Part shown: positions 35,399 to 44,106 of the stretch, one piece after another
Layout: the number at the start of each line of letters is the position of its first letter
Numbering within the stretch: position 1 is the first letter of the stretch
DNA from: Gynurincola endophyticus
GTDB taxonomy: Bacteria; Bacteroidota; Bacteroidia; Chitinophagales; Chitinophagaceae
DNA: 64,000 nucleotides
NCBI RefSeq assembly: GCF_003991195.1
Contig: NZ_RCWL01000001.1
Location: 434,001-498,000, forward strand
Direction of reading: 5' to 3'
Notes under the pieces: generated by a model
The model's database searches: none
Told to the model about the DNA's origin: nothing
The model's input: the letters and a program-made list of their open reading frames with translations, nothing else
Program-made: the position numbers and the translations under genes

Positions 35399-35767
35399 AT
35401 GGCAGCGCAAAAAAAGACTTTAGTAATAGGAGCATCTACTAATCCCAATCGTTATAGCTATCTGGCAATTGACAAGTTGAGACAAAAAGGTCATCCTGTA
35501 GTGGCGATCGGTCAAAAAGAGGGGCAGGTGTTTGATATAGATATTCAGAAAGGCCAGCCTTCTTTAGAGGAAATAGATACAGTAACTTTGTATCTGAATG
35601 CTAAAAATCAGGCAGAATATCAAAACTATATATTAAAGTTACATCCCAAAAGAATCATCTTTAACCCAGGTGCTGAAAATGATGCTTTTGCCGATGAAGC
35701 AGAAAGAGCCGGTATAAAAGTATTAGAAGCTTGTACGCTTGTTATGCTTTCTACCAATCAGTTTTAA
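35399..35767 (+). CDS. CoA-binding domain protein (YccU-like)
   Basis: A 122-aa Rossmann-fold protein of the CoA_binding_2 family. It has the nucleotide-binding turn TLVIGASTNPNRYSYLA, then KGHPVVAIGQKEG, VTLYLNAKNQ, KRIIFNPGAEN and the C-terminal GIKVLEACTLVML. Relatives are stand-alone CoA-binding domains of succinyl-CoA-synthetase type with unclear roles. It is cytoplasmic. It heads a co-directional run of exported-protein genes, but the spacing suggests its own transcript. Confidence 0.88.
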   Translation: MAAQKKTLVIGASTNPNRYSYLAIDKLRQKGHPVVAIGQKEGQVFDIDIQKGQPSLEEIDTVTLYLNAKNQAEYQNYILKLHPKRIIFNPGAENDAFADEAERAGIKVLEACTLVMLSTNQF

Positions 35768-35827
35768 AGATCCGTCCTAAGCAATACCATTTACTCTCTG
35801 AAACGCTCATTCATTTAATACACATAA

Positions 35828-36262
35828 ATGAAACGATATAGTATTGTATTGATCTTAGGATTGCTTGTTATTCAAATAAACGCTCAGTCTCAAAGTGTTC
35901 CTTTTGAAAGTTTTGAGCGTACGGGAAAAGTTCTGCCTACGTCTGACTCCTGCCTGATTCATCTGGTAACCGCTGCTGTCGGAGATACTGTAATGGTTGC
36001 AACTGCAGCCGAAACACCTCTTTACGGTATTGTAAAATCGAATAAATCTGTAAATCACGCAGTATCCAACTTAAGCATAGAAGTCATTTCTTATCCTAAC
36101 ACGACCTTGTTTCTCTCGTACAGAAAAGGAGTTCCGAAAGGAGAGGGTTTTGTTGGAAGAATGATCCAAACTCACTCGAAAGAAGTGTATCTGCTATCCT
36201 TTCATCACCAACAAGGCTATTATTTTCAAAAAATGCCGGTAGATAAAGTGATCGCCCATTAA
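35828..36262 (+). CDS. Secreted hypothetical protein, 144 aa
   Basis: A clear signal peptide (MKRYSIVLILGLLVIQINAQ) precedes a ~125-aa beta-rich domain: CLIHLVTAAVGDTVMVATAAE, LYGIVKSNKSV, FLSYRKGVPKGEGFVGRM and YYFQKMPVDK. No family is recognised. It ends 5 bases before the metalloprotease gene, so the two are surely co-transcribed. A chaperone, inhibitor or partner role for that protease is possible but speculative. Confidence 0.8.
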   Translation: MKRYSIVLILGLLVIQINAQSQSVPFESFERTGKVLPTSDSCLIHLVTAAVGDTVMVATAAETPLYGIVKSNKSVNHAVSNLSIEVISYPNTTLFLSYRKGVPKGEGFVGRMIQTHSKEVYLLSFHHQQGYYFQKMPVDKVIAH

Positions 36263-36267
36263 ATGCT

Positions 36268-37857
36268 ATGCTTATGAAAATTCTTTACCTGTTTCTATTA
36301 TTGATTTCTTCTCAAATACTGTTTGCTCAGATTCCTAAATATGCCAGCCGGCCTTCTGCAACTTCGGTGGTATATCTTGACTTTGACGGACACCGGGTTG
36401 AAAACACTTCCTGGAATACCGATGAGTCTTCTATTGATGCTGCTCCTGCTGAATTAAGTGCAGAAGATATTTTTAAAATCTATCGCATCGTAAAAGAAGA
36501 TTTTATCACTTTTAATGTGAACATTACGACCGACTCAATGTACTATGAACAGGCGAGTGTATACAGCAGGCACCGGGTAATTATCACCCCCACTTCATAT
36601 TGGCGGGCAGAAGGAACAGGAGTGGCTGTAATTGGTTGTTTTGCCTTCGGAGACGAAACTCCCAGCTTTGTTTTTTCGGATAGATTAGGAAATCATTTTT
36701 ACAAGATCGGACAAATTGTTGCACACGAAATCGGGCATGCGCTCGGACTACAACATATATCCGAATGGAATGAAGACTGTACGCTGAAAAACGAATACAA
36801 AGGACAAACAGGTACAGTGTTTCCTACATTTTCTCCGATCATGGGTGAAAGTTTCGATAGTGATATCACCGGTTGGGTGAGTGATTTCAGTGTGCTGGCC
36901 TGTGATGATGTACAGGATGAGATTTCGATGTTCCACTCAGGAAGATTTGGTTTTATTCCCGTAGCAGATGATATTTCAAATTACTTCGCGGGTGCCAAAA
37001 CGTTTTCTGAATTTGAAGCTCATGTTACTGACGGAATTATTAATGATTCAAATGACATTGATATTTTTAAGCTTTCTTTAAAGCATGCCCGTATTGTTGA
37101 TATTGACATTACTCCTAACAGAATTAATAAACAAACAAGACTAGGAATTAATCTCAACCTTGCAGTTGATCTGTATGATGCCGATTCAGTATTGATCAGA
37201 ACTTATCAGGATACTGATAATATTGATATTTTTATTGACACTATTCTTAATGCCGGTACATATTATTTTGCAGTCAGGGCTGTAGGAAATGAAAATATGC
37301 CGCGCTACAGTAGTTTTGGTTCATATGAGTTTCTTTACCTCGTTAATAATGTTACCCTGAATGATCTGAATATAGATATTAACGGACTACAAAAAGGATA
37401 TCAGCATGAATTGCGCTGGAGTTTTAGCGGAGGAACAATGAACGGTACCGCTTTATTACAGCATAGTGTTGATGGTGTAAATTTTAGTCCGATTTATAAA
37501 GATAGTTTAAGGCTTGCTGAGTTTACATGGATGCCGCAAAATACTGGTAGTCATTACTATAGAGTTGGTGTAATGGAAAGAGATGGTTCTATGGGTGGCT
37601 ATTCAAAAGTATTGAAGATGGGAGTGGATAAGAAAACATACCGGTTGTCATATACTATGATCTCAGATAAAATTGAATTATTGATGTATGAGCCTGGTGA
37701 ATATGAGCTGATCGATCTGAACGGAAGAGTGCTGCAGCGGGGAAAATTAGGCGAAGGGTATCAGAAGATTTCGTTAATGTATAAGCCAAAAGGAGTGGTA
37801 TTGCTGCGTATTTTACAAAAAGGTGCACGAAATGTTGAAAAATTAATGGTTCTGTAA
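36268..37857 (+). CDS. Secreted zinc metalloprotease with T9SS C-terminal sorting domain
   Basis: A 529-aa protein (ATG at 36268; Met3 at 36274 equally plausible). It has a signal peptide to about residue 20. The catalytic motif HEIGHALGLQH (153-163) matches HEXXHXXGXXH of metzincin-like zinc proteases, with zinc ligands His153, His157 and His163. Downstream are a pre-peptidase/CBM-like beta domain (about 240-345, DIDIFKLSLKHARIVDIDI) and an Ig-like stretch. A C-terminal ~75-residue domain (YELIDLNGRVLQRGKLGEG, VVLLRILQKG) fits type A T9SS sorting signals. It should be secreted or surface-anchored through the T9SS. Confidence 0.9.
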   Translation: MLMKILYLFLLLISSQILFAQIPKYASRPSATSVVYLDFDGHRVENTSWNTDESSIDAAPAELSAEDIFKIYRIVKEDFITFNVNITTDSMYYEQASVYSRHRVIITPTSYWRAEGTGVAVIGCFAFGDETPSFVFSDRLGNHFYKIGQIVAHEIGHALGLQHISEWNEDCTLKNEYKGQTGTVFPTFSPIMGESFDSDITGWVSDFSVLACDDVQDEISMFHSGRFGFIPVADDISNYFAGAKTFSEFEAHVTDGIINDSNDIDIFKLSLKHARIVDIDITPNRINKQTRLGINLNLAVDLYDADSVLIRTYQDTDNIDIFIDTILNAGTYYFAVRAVGNENMPRYSSFGSYEFLYLVNNVTLNDLNIDINGLQKGYQHELRWSFSGGTMNGTALLQHSVDGVNFSPIYKDSLRLAEFTWMPQNTGSHYYRVGVMERDGSMGGYSKVLKMGVDKKTYRLSYTMISDKIELLMYEPGEYELIDLNGRVLQRGKLGEGYQKISLMYKPKGVVLLRILQKGARNVEKLMVL

Positions 37858-37914
37858 CATATTGTTTTTTTGTGGTTGGTTTGACTTTCGGTAAATTTAA
37901 GAAACAGATCCACC

Positions 37915-38388
37915 ATGAAATGGAGAACACTCAGTGGTAAATTCATTGAACAGCCCATTTATGAAGCCGTGGAAACAGTGATAGAAAGAGAAATATCCAA
38001 TGGCGTTCATCTGAAAGTATGTATCGGTACCGATTCACAAGTAAAAGGTGCCCATACCGATTTTGCAACTGTTATTGTATTTTTGCGTGAAGGAAACGGA
38101 GGTTTTATGTATATACAACAGGAGCAGGTATATAAAGAGTATTCCATAAAAGAAAGAATGCTATTAGAAGTAGCTAAGAGTATTGAAGTGGCTTATTCGC
38201 TCTGTGAACTGTTTAATAAGTATAACGTCGACATGGAAGTACATGCCGATATCAATACAAACCCCCAATTTAAAAGCAATGATGCGTTGAGAGAAGCAAC
38301 CGGGTATTTGATGGGGATGGGTTTTGCCTTTAAAACTAAACCCCTTGCCTTTGCGAGTTCGAGCTGCGCCGACAAAATTGTAAATTAG
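37915..38388 (+). CDS. YkuK family RNase H-like protein
   Basis: A 157-aa cytoplasmic protein. The first strand block VCIGTDSQVKGAHTDFATVIV, then MLLEVAKSIEVA, VHADINTNPQFKSND and AFASSSCADK match the YkuK (DUF458) family, which has an RNase H-like fold with acidic residues of a metal site (Asp in GTDSQ, Asp in HADIN). The biochemical function is not established. It lies 2 bases before the following exported-protein gene. Confidence 0.9.
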   Translation: MKWRTLSGKFIEQPIYEAVETVIEREISNGVHLKVCIGTDSQVKGAHTDFATVIVFLREGNGGFMYIQQEQVYKEYSIKERMLLEVAKSIEVAYSLCELFNKYNVDMEVHADINTNPQFKSNDALREATGYLMGMGFAFKTKPLAFASSSCADKIVN

Positions 38389-38390
38389 TA

Positions 38391-39563
38391 ATGATCAGAT
38401 CTTTTTTATTGTCTATCTTTTTTTGTGCGTTATCACTTTCTTTAGCAGCACAATGGAAATTTGAATATGCTCCAGTAGATAAACTATCTTCTCAGTTAAC
38501 AGACCCCTACAATAGTTATCAGCTACAAATGTATGCTACCGGTTTATCGATTAATCAGCAATATCTTTTGGCTACTTATTATTGGGATAAACAACAACCT
38601 CCTGTTAAGTATAAAGTAGATTCACTTTTCGGTGTTTACAGGTCTGCTATTGAATTGCCTGCTCAGGCAACATTATCGCGCTTGTCAGTTCCATATGATA
38701 TTTTGCTCATTGATGAATTACATCACCTCCCACAGCATCGTGTTTTTCTTCACTCAATGCTGAAGCAATTATATGTTAACGGCTATCGTTACCTGGCTTT
38801 AGAAGCTTTGTATGAGGATGTAATGAAAACCAAGACGGTTTCGGTAGATGCGGGTGTGTATACAAAGGAGCCGAATTTTGCAAATATGATTAAAGAAGCA
38901 ATGCGGTTAGGCTTTACCGTTTTTGGATATGAAGGGAATGATTTTTCCAGTAATACTGTTCGTGATTCTATAGCTACAATAAATATTTTAAAACAATGGG
39001 ATCCTGCCAATGGAAAATTGATCGTGTATGGTGGTCCGGCACATATCAATAAAGAAGAAACCCGTTGGGGGAAGTCTGTAGGTTATTGGTTAACCAAGGC
39101 AGGCTATAAAACGTTTTCAGCTACACAAACAGGGTTATATTACTCTGATCAACCAGAGTATGTTCATCCGTTCTATACATTTAATAAGAATAAGTATCCG
39201 GTTATATTAGGTATTTCAGATCAGCATTATTTTACTTCCAGAAAAGAAACAGACCTGATGATTATTCATCCGGTTACTAAAATAGAGAACGGATTACCTA
39301 ACTGGTTATTTAATTTGTATCCCACCCAGCCCCAGGTTTCTTTAAATGCAATATTTACCCCGCAAGTTGCATCTTATTGCAAAGTGTATGTTGCAAAAGA
39401 ATATGGAGAATCTGCTGTTCCTTATGGTATTTACAGCTTCAGACAGGGAATGCAACAAAATTTATGGTTGCCAAACGGCGATTATGTTTTAGAGGTAGAG
39501 CAACATCCGCTAAGAAAAGAAGTTATTCCGTTTTCTGTGAAATCCGGTGCAATTGTACAGTAA
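38391..39563 (+). CDS. Secreted EreA/ChaN-like (Tiki superfamily) protein
   Basis: A 390-aa protein with a signal peptide (MIRSFLLSIFFCALSLSLAA). The region LLIDELHHLPQHRVFLHSML (Glu109, His111, His112) followed by GYRYLALEAL (Glu138) and VYGGPAHINKEE (His218) has the layout of erythromycin-esterase/ChaN-type metal-dependent hydrolases (GExH, later ExE and GxxH). Substitution of GE by DE makes the assignment tentative. A C-terminal beta domain (~310-390) may bind or anchor. The substrate is unknown. It is probably co-transcribed with the YkuK gene and the following esterase. Confidence 0.7.
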   Translation: MIRSFLLSIFFCALSLSLAAQWKFEYAPVDKLSSQLTDPYNSYQLQMYATGLSINQQYLLATYYWDKQQPPVKYKVDSLFGVYRSAIELPAQATLSRLSVPYDILLIDELHHLPQHRVFLHSMLKQLYVNGYRYLALEALYEDVMKTKTVSVDAGVYTKEPNFANMIKEAMRLGFTVFGYEGNDFSSNTVRDSIATINILKQWDPANGKLIVYGGPAHINKEETRWGKSVGYWLTKAGYKTFSATQTGLYYSDQPEYVHPFYTFNKNKYPVILGISDQHYFTSRKETDLMIIHPVTKIENGLPNWLFNLYPTQPQVSLNAIFTPQVASYCKVYVAKEYGESAVPYGIYSFRQGMQQNLWLPNGDYVLEVEQHPLRKEVIPFSVKSGAIVQ

Positions 39564-39604
39564 TTGTACAAACAATATTATCTTGCAAATCTAAACCTGG
39601 CAGT

Positions 39605-41644
39605 ATGAAAACAAGATGGATATGCTGTGTCTTGCTGATTTGCTTTGTTCAACAATCGTTGTTTGCACAAATTCAGTTACCTAAACTGATCTCTGACGGA
39701 ATGGTTCTTCAAAGAGATCAGATAATTCCTATATGGGGATCGGCTAAAAACGCTTCTGTTATTCGCATTCAATTTCACGAGAATGTTTTTGAAACAAATG
39801 TCGGCGCTGATGGTAAATGGAGCTTCGAATGGCCGGCCATGCCCGAAGGCGGCCCCTATAATATGGAGATTTATGCATTTACTTTCAATGAGAAAGTTGA
39901 TACGGTGATCAAGGTGATCAATGACAGTACTATTCAGGAAGTTGAAACAGTTGTATCACTGATATTGACAGACTCTGCATTTGTTGAGGATATTCTGATT
40001 GGAGATGTATGGTTGTGCAGTGGCCAGTCAAATATGGAAATGCCAATGCGGAGAGTAGAGAAGCTGTATGCAGAAGTAATGCGTAATGCGAATGCCCCTT
40101 TGATTAAATATTTTGATGTACCTGTTCAATATAGTTTTTTAAAAGCTAAAAATGATCTGTCGGGTGGAAAATGGTTGCCGGTAACGCCCGAAACGATCAG
40201 GGAGTTCTCTGCTGTAGCTTATTTTTTTGCCACTAATATTCAGGCATCTTTAGATATTCCTATTGGTATTATTGAAGCTTCTCTGGGAGGATCTCCGGCA
40301 GAGGCCTGGATCAGTGAAGAACGCCTTCAGGCTTTCTCTTATCATTATGCCGAGCTTCAGAGATTGAAGAAAAAAGATTTTATTGAAGGGGTTGAAATGA
40401 CTGATCGTTTACGTACCAATAACTGGTACGCAAATGCACGAAAAAAAGACTCCGGCTACATGAACGCTACTCAGCCATGGTATTCAACAAAAACTGATGC
40501 TGCTGATTGGAAAACATTTAATGTACCGGGCTACTGGAAGGATGGAAGTATAGGGAATATAAACGGAATTGTCTGGTTTACGAAAACCATTCATCTCGAT
40601 CATGTAGACCAGGCTAATACCGCTACAATAGAGCTGGGCGCTGTTGTGGATGCTGATTCTGTTTGGGTGAACGGTGTTTTTGTAGGTACTACCAGTTATA
40701 TGTATCCGCCCAGGATTTATACGATTCCTGCAGGTATATTACAAGAGGGAGAAAATATCATTACAGTAAGGGTGATCAGTAATATCGGAGATGCGGGGTT
40801 TGTTCCTCAAAAACCTTATGAGCTGCGTTGGGATAGCCAGGCATTAAGCCTGGAAGGCGAATGGAAATATCAGATAGGTGCTATGATGACTCCGTTAAAG
40901 CCTCCGACTTCTTTCAGATGGAAACCTACCGGATTGTACAATGATATGATTCATCCGTTAATTCAGTATCCGATTAAAGGAGTTGTTTGGTATCAGGGTG
41001 AATCGAATACCAGCCGCCCGATTGAATACGAACAGTTAATGATTACATTGATTGAAAACTGGAGAAGCGACTGGAAGCAGCCACATTTACCTTTTTTGAT
41101 TGTTCAGTTAGCTAATTATATGAAAGAACAATCACAGCCGGTAGAGAGCCATTGGGCACATACCAGAAACGCGCAATATAATTTATCGTATTTACCCAAT
41201 GTATATGTAGCACCTGCAATAGATCTGGGAGAGTGGAATGATATACATCCTTTAAATAAAAAAGATCTGAGTGACCGTTTAGCAGCTATTGCTAAGAATA
41301 GAGTGTATGGTGCGGTTGATATTGTAGCGAGTGGCCCCGTATATTCTCACATGGAAGTTATTAAGGATACGATGGTACTTCACTTTAAAAATACCGGTAG
41401 TGCTTTGATTGCTAAAGATGGGAAAGAGCTGACTTACTTTAGTATTGCAGGTGTTGATCAGAAATTTGTATGGGCGAAGGCGTGGATTGAAGGCGATGTA
41501 GTAAAAGTATATAGCCCTTCGGTAAGAAATCCTCAGGCGGTAAGATATGCATGGGCTGATAATCCGGCTACTGCTAATTTGTATAACGAAGACGGATGGC
41601 CATGTTTCCCGTTCAGAACAGATGATTGGGCTTTTATTCCGTAA
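39605..41644 (+). CDS. Sialate O-acetylesterase (SASA family) with inserted sugar-binding-like domain
   Basis: I chose the ATG at 39605 because a signal peptide follows (MKTRWICCVLLICFVQQSLF, then AQ); the frame is open upstream but that part has no such signal. The 679-aa product has the SGNH-like nucleophile Ser142 in CSGQSNMEMP, YQGESNTSRP (462-471) and the Asp546/His548 pair in NDIHPLNKKDLS. Between the two esterase halves (about 300-395) sits a beta-sandwich like the sugar-binding domain of GH2 enzymes: NGIVWFTKTIHL, then DSVWVNGVFVG. It removes O-acetyl groups from sialic acids or other acetylated glycans in the periplasm. Confidence 0.92.
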   Translation: MKTRWICCVLLICFVQQSLFAQIQLPKLISDGMVLQRDQIIPIWGSAKNASVIRIQFHENVFETNVGADGKWSFEWPAMPEGGPYNMEIYAFTFNEKVDTVIKVINDSTIQEVETVVSLILTDSAFVEDILIGDVWLCSGQSNMEMPMRRVEKLYAEVMRNANAPLIKYFDVPVQYSFLKAKNDLSGGKWLPVTPETIREFSAVAYFFATNIQASLDIPIGIIEASLGGSPAEAWISEERLQAFSYHYAELQRLKKKDFIEGVEMTDRLRTNNWYANARKKDSGYMNATQPWYSTKTDAADWKTFNVPGYWKDGSIGNINGIVWFTKTIHLDHVDQANTATIELGAVVDADSVWVNGVFVGTTSYMYPPRIYTIPAGILQEGENIITVRVISNIGDAGFVPQKPYELRWDSQALSLEGEWKYQIGAMMTPLKPPTSFRWKPTGLYNDMIHPLIQYPIKGVVWYQGESNTSRPIEYEQLMITLIENWRSDWKQPHLPFLIVQLANYMKEQSQPVESHWAHTRNAQYNLSYLPNVYVAPAIDLGEWNDIHPLNKKDLSDRLAAIAKNRVYGAVDIVASGPVYSHMEVIKDTMVLHFKNTGSALIAKDGKELTYFSIAGVDQKFVWAKAWIEGDVVKVYSPSVRNPQAVRYAWADNPATANLYNEDGWPCFPFRTDDWAFIP

Positions 41645-41675
41645 TGGAGATTTGGGTTTACCGTTAAGAATTGAA

Positions 41676-41888
41676 CCATTAAGAAATTAAGATACTCTGC
41701 CGCTTCGCTTTGGCTCATTCTATCTTATAATCACCATCATAAACATGAAGAAAATGAAGTTGAAAAGCGAATGAAGTGCTGTCTTCCGCGCTGCTTTACC
41801 TTCATTCTCTTCATGTTTCCCATTAACATTTCAAACATAGGAGAAATTAAGGTAATTAAGTTTCCTGATTCCCTTAATTTCTTAATGG
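41676..41888 (+). repeat. Dispersed extragenic hairpin repeat, copy A, with perfect terminal inverted repeats
   Basis: CCATTAAGAAATTAAG (41676-41691) and CTTAATTTCTTAATGG (41873-41888) are perfectly complementary 16-base ends. Inside, AAACATGAAGAAAATGAAG (41741-41759) pairs with CTTCATTCTCTTCATGTTT (41800-41818) with one mismatch. Bases 41701-41835 match copy B (29217-29359) in inverted orientation. No ORF and no target-site duplication are apparent. It fills the gap between the esterase and the ysxC 3' ends. Confidence 0.85.
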
Positions 41889-41898
41889 CAAAAAATAT

Positions 41899-42564
41899 TC
41901 AGTCCAGTTCTTCTTCTTTTTGCTGCTGTTCTATTTCTGTATTGCACTGATCGATAAAATCGAGTACCTGTTTTCGTCCCAACTTTTTTTCTGCGCTGGT
42001 TATAAAGTGTTGTGGCAAGAACTGCCAGGTTTTTCTTAATTCATTTAAGAATTCCTTTGCATTATTATTCGCTTCTTTTTGAGTGGTTTTATCTGCTTTT
42101 GTAAATACCAGGCTCAACGGAATTTTCCACTTCGCTAATTGATTTACGAATTCAATATCGATTTTTTGAGGAGTATGCCTGCTGTCTATCAATACAAATA
42201 CATTAATCAGGTTCTCACGTTTTACCAGATAATTTTCAATCATTTTAGCCCATGACTTACGTTGTGATTGAGAAACTTTTGCAAAACCGTATCCTGGTAA
42301 ATCTACCAGGTACCATTCAGAATAGTCACCTGGCTTCAGGTTATTTTTTTCCGGAGCACTTTTGATGGTAAAATGGTTAATCATCTGGGTTTTTCCCGGA
42401 GATGAAGAGGTTTTTGCTAATTTCTGGTGATTACATAGCATATTAATCAGCGATGACTTACCTACATTACTTCTTCCGATAAATGCATATTCAGGAAGAT
42501 CTGCCGGCGGGCAAGACTCAACATCAGGACTGCTGATTATATATTTTGCACTTAAAATGTTCAT
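41899..42564 (-). CDS. ysxC: Ribosome biogenesis GTP-binding protein YsxC/EngB
   Basis: A 221-aa TrmE-Era-EngA-EngB-type GTPase. G1 is GRSNVGKSS (30-38), the switch region has KTSSSPGKTQMINHF, G3 is DLPGYGFAKVS and G4 is TKAD. It is needed for 50S subunit maturation. The C-terminus has an extra Gln/Glu-rich tail. It diverges from menG. Confidence 0.95.
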   Translation of the reverse strand: MNILSAKYIISSPDVESCPPADLPEYAFIGRSNVGKSSLINMLCNHQKLAKTSSSPGKTQMINHFTIKSAPEKNNLKPGDYSEWYLVDLPGYGFAKVSQSQRKSWAKMIENYLVKRENLINVFVLIDSRHTPQKIDIEFVNQLAKWKIPLSLVFTKADKTTQKEANNNAKEFLNELRKTWQFLPQHFITSAEKKLGRKQVLDFIDQCNTEIEQQQKEEELD

Positions 42565-42633
42565 GGCTGCAAGTTACAACAATTTGAAGCATTGATTTAT
42601 AGGAGCTTTAACGTAACGAATGAATGAAAGAAG

Positions 42634-42641
42634 TATATTTG
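42634..42641 (+). promoter_or_regulatory. -7 box of the menG promoter
   Basis: TATATTTG is a perfect TAnnTTTG. It lies 8 bases before the ATG at 42650, so transcription would begin at or very near the start codon. This argues for 42650 and against the upstream in-frame ATG at 42620. Confidence 0.65.
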
Positions 42642-42649
42642 CAGGCATT

Positions 42650-43402
42650 ATGGCTAAGTTTTCGCACGATGATATAGTTCCGTTTGAGGGTACGGAAAAG
42701 ACTAAGAAAGAGCAAGTTGCGTCGATGTTCGACCAGATTGCGTTCAGATATGATTTTTTAAATCGTTTTCTTTCTATCGGAATTGACGTATATTGGAGAA
42801 AAGTTGCCATCAAAAAAATCGCTGATATTCAACCTCAGCGTATCCTAGATGTAGCAACAGGAACCGGTGATTTAGCAATAATGACCCACAAGTATCTGAA
42901 ACCCAATGAAATTGTTGGAATTGACATTTCAGAGGGTATGTTGAGTGTGGGCAAAGAGAAAATTGCTAAAGCCGGCTTAAGCGATATCATCAAGCTTGAA
43001 AAGGGCGATAGTGAAGCAATAAACTTTCCTGAGGGGTCGTTTGATGCTGTAACTGTGGCGTTTGGAGTCAGAAATTTTGAAAACCTGGAACTGGGGCTTG
43101 CAGAGATGTACAGGGTGATCCGTCCGGGTGGAAAAGTAATGATTCTTGAATTTTCAAAACCACGAAGAGTTTGGTTTAAGGGTATTTACAATATGTATAT
43201 GAATATTGTTGCTCCTAAAGCCGGCCAGTGGCTATCTAAGAATAAAGACGCATATCAATATTTAAATCAATCAATTAAAGCATTTCCAGAAGGCGAAACA
43301 TTTCTACACATTTTACAATCTGTTGGATTTAAACAAACCAGTCTTAAAAGATTGAGCTTAGGAATATGTACAATTTATTGCGGAACAAAGCCTGCCAATT
43401 AG
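42650..43402 (+). CDS. menG: Demethylmenaquinone methyltransferase (MenG/UbiE)
   Basis: A 250-aa class I SAM methyltransferase. It starts MAKFSHDDIVPFEGTEKTKK, leading to KEQVASMFDQIAFRYDFLN. SAM motif I is LDVATGTGD (66-74), followed by GDSEAINFPEGSFDAVTVAFGVRNFEN and RPGGKVMILEFSKP. In menaquinone-using Bacteroidota it performs the final C-methylation of the quinone. Its 3' end overlaps porT by 37 bases, which indicates translational coupling. Confidence 0.96.
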   Translation: MAKFSHDDIVPFEGTEKTKKEQVASMFDQIAFRYDFLNRFLSIGIDVYWRKVAIKKIADIQPQRILDVATGTGDLAIMTHKYLKPNEIVGIDISEGMLSVGKEKIAKAGLSDIIKLEKGDSEAINFPEGSFDAVTVAFGVRNFENLELGLAEMYRVIRPGGKVMILEFSKPRRVWFKGIYNMYMNIVAPKAGQWLSKNKDAYQYLNQSIKAFPEGETFLHILQSVGFKQTSLKRLSLGICTIYCGTKPAN

Positions 43403-44106
43403 TTATTGGCCTTTTGGTATGTGGTCTCAGCTTTCAAAAAGTTCAGGCTCAGAATCGTACCTTACATTTAGAAAACCATGATGATAAAAAGTATTATCTG
43501 GGCATAGCTTTGATGTATAATACTTCAAGGTTTAATGTTTCTCATGATGCCAGCTTCTTATTTCATGATAGTGTTAGTGCCATCAATCCTCTTAACTCAG
43601 GAGGTTTTGGTTTAGCCGGTATGCATACTTATCGCTTTAGCGACAGGTTTGAAGTGCGTGCCATCTTCCCTCAGCTACTCTTTGCTTACAAAGATCTTCA
43701 GTATGATTTAAAAACACCCGATCCTTTTTATGACGAAGCACCAGTAGTGACTAAAAGAGTTGAATCTATTCAGTTAGGATTACCTGTTCACTTAAAGTTC
43801 AGAAGCGATCGTATCAATAACTTCAGGGTATATATGTTTGCCGGAGGAAAGGTGGAGTATGACTTATCGAGTAATTCGAATGCCAGAAAAGCAGATGATA
43901 TGATCAAGTTGAAGAAGATCGATTATGGCATTGAGGCCGGAATCGGTTTTAATTTTTATTTCCCCGTGTTTATTTTGTCGCCTGAGATTAAAATCAGTAA
44001 CGGTGTACAAAATATTCATGCGCGAGATGCCAGCTTTAAGTACTCCAGTACTGTTGACCAACTCAAATCGCGCATGATCATGTTCTCTCTTATTTTTGAA
44101 GGCTAA
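43366..44106 (+). CDS. porT: PorT family protein, type IX secretion/gliding component
   Basis: A 246-aa outer-membrane beta-barrel protein. The signal peptide lies in MYNLLRNKACQLVIGLLVCG to VQAQ. Strand-like blocks include KKYYLGIALMYNTSRFNV, YRFSDRFEVRAIFPQLLFAY, SIQLGLPVHLKFRSD and IDYGIEAGIGFNFYFP. PorT was defined as essential for gingipain (T9SS) secretion, and the gene directly following menG/ubiE is the usual porT position in Bacteroidota. It starts inside menG. It ends in a 4-base overlap with the convergent RemB/Wzi-like gene. Confidence 0.85.
   Translation: MYNLLRNKACQLVIGLLVCGLSFQKVQAQNRTLHLENHDDKKYYLGIALMYNTSRFNVSHDASFLFHDSVSAINPLNSGGFGLAGMHTYRFSDRFEVRAIFPQLLFAYKDLQYDLKTPDPFYDEAPVVTKRVESIQLGLPVHLKFRSDRINNFRVYMFAGGKVEYDLSSNSNARKADDMIKLKKIDYGIEAGIGFNFYFPVFILSPEIKISNGVQNIHARDASFKYSSTVDQLKSRMIMFSLIFEG

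Noticed and set aside
39377-39604. 76-residue N-terminal extension of the sialate O-acetylesterase
   Set aside because: It overlaps the 3' end of the preceding gene in another frame, and a clear signal peptide begins at 39605.
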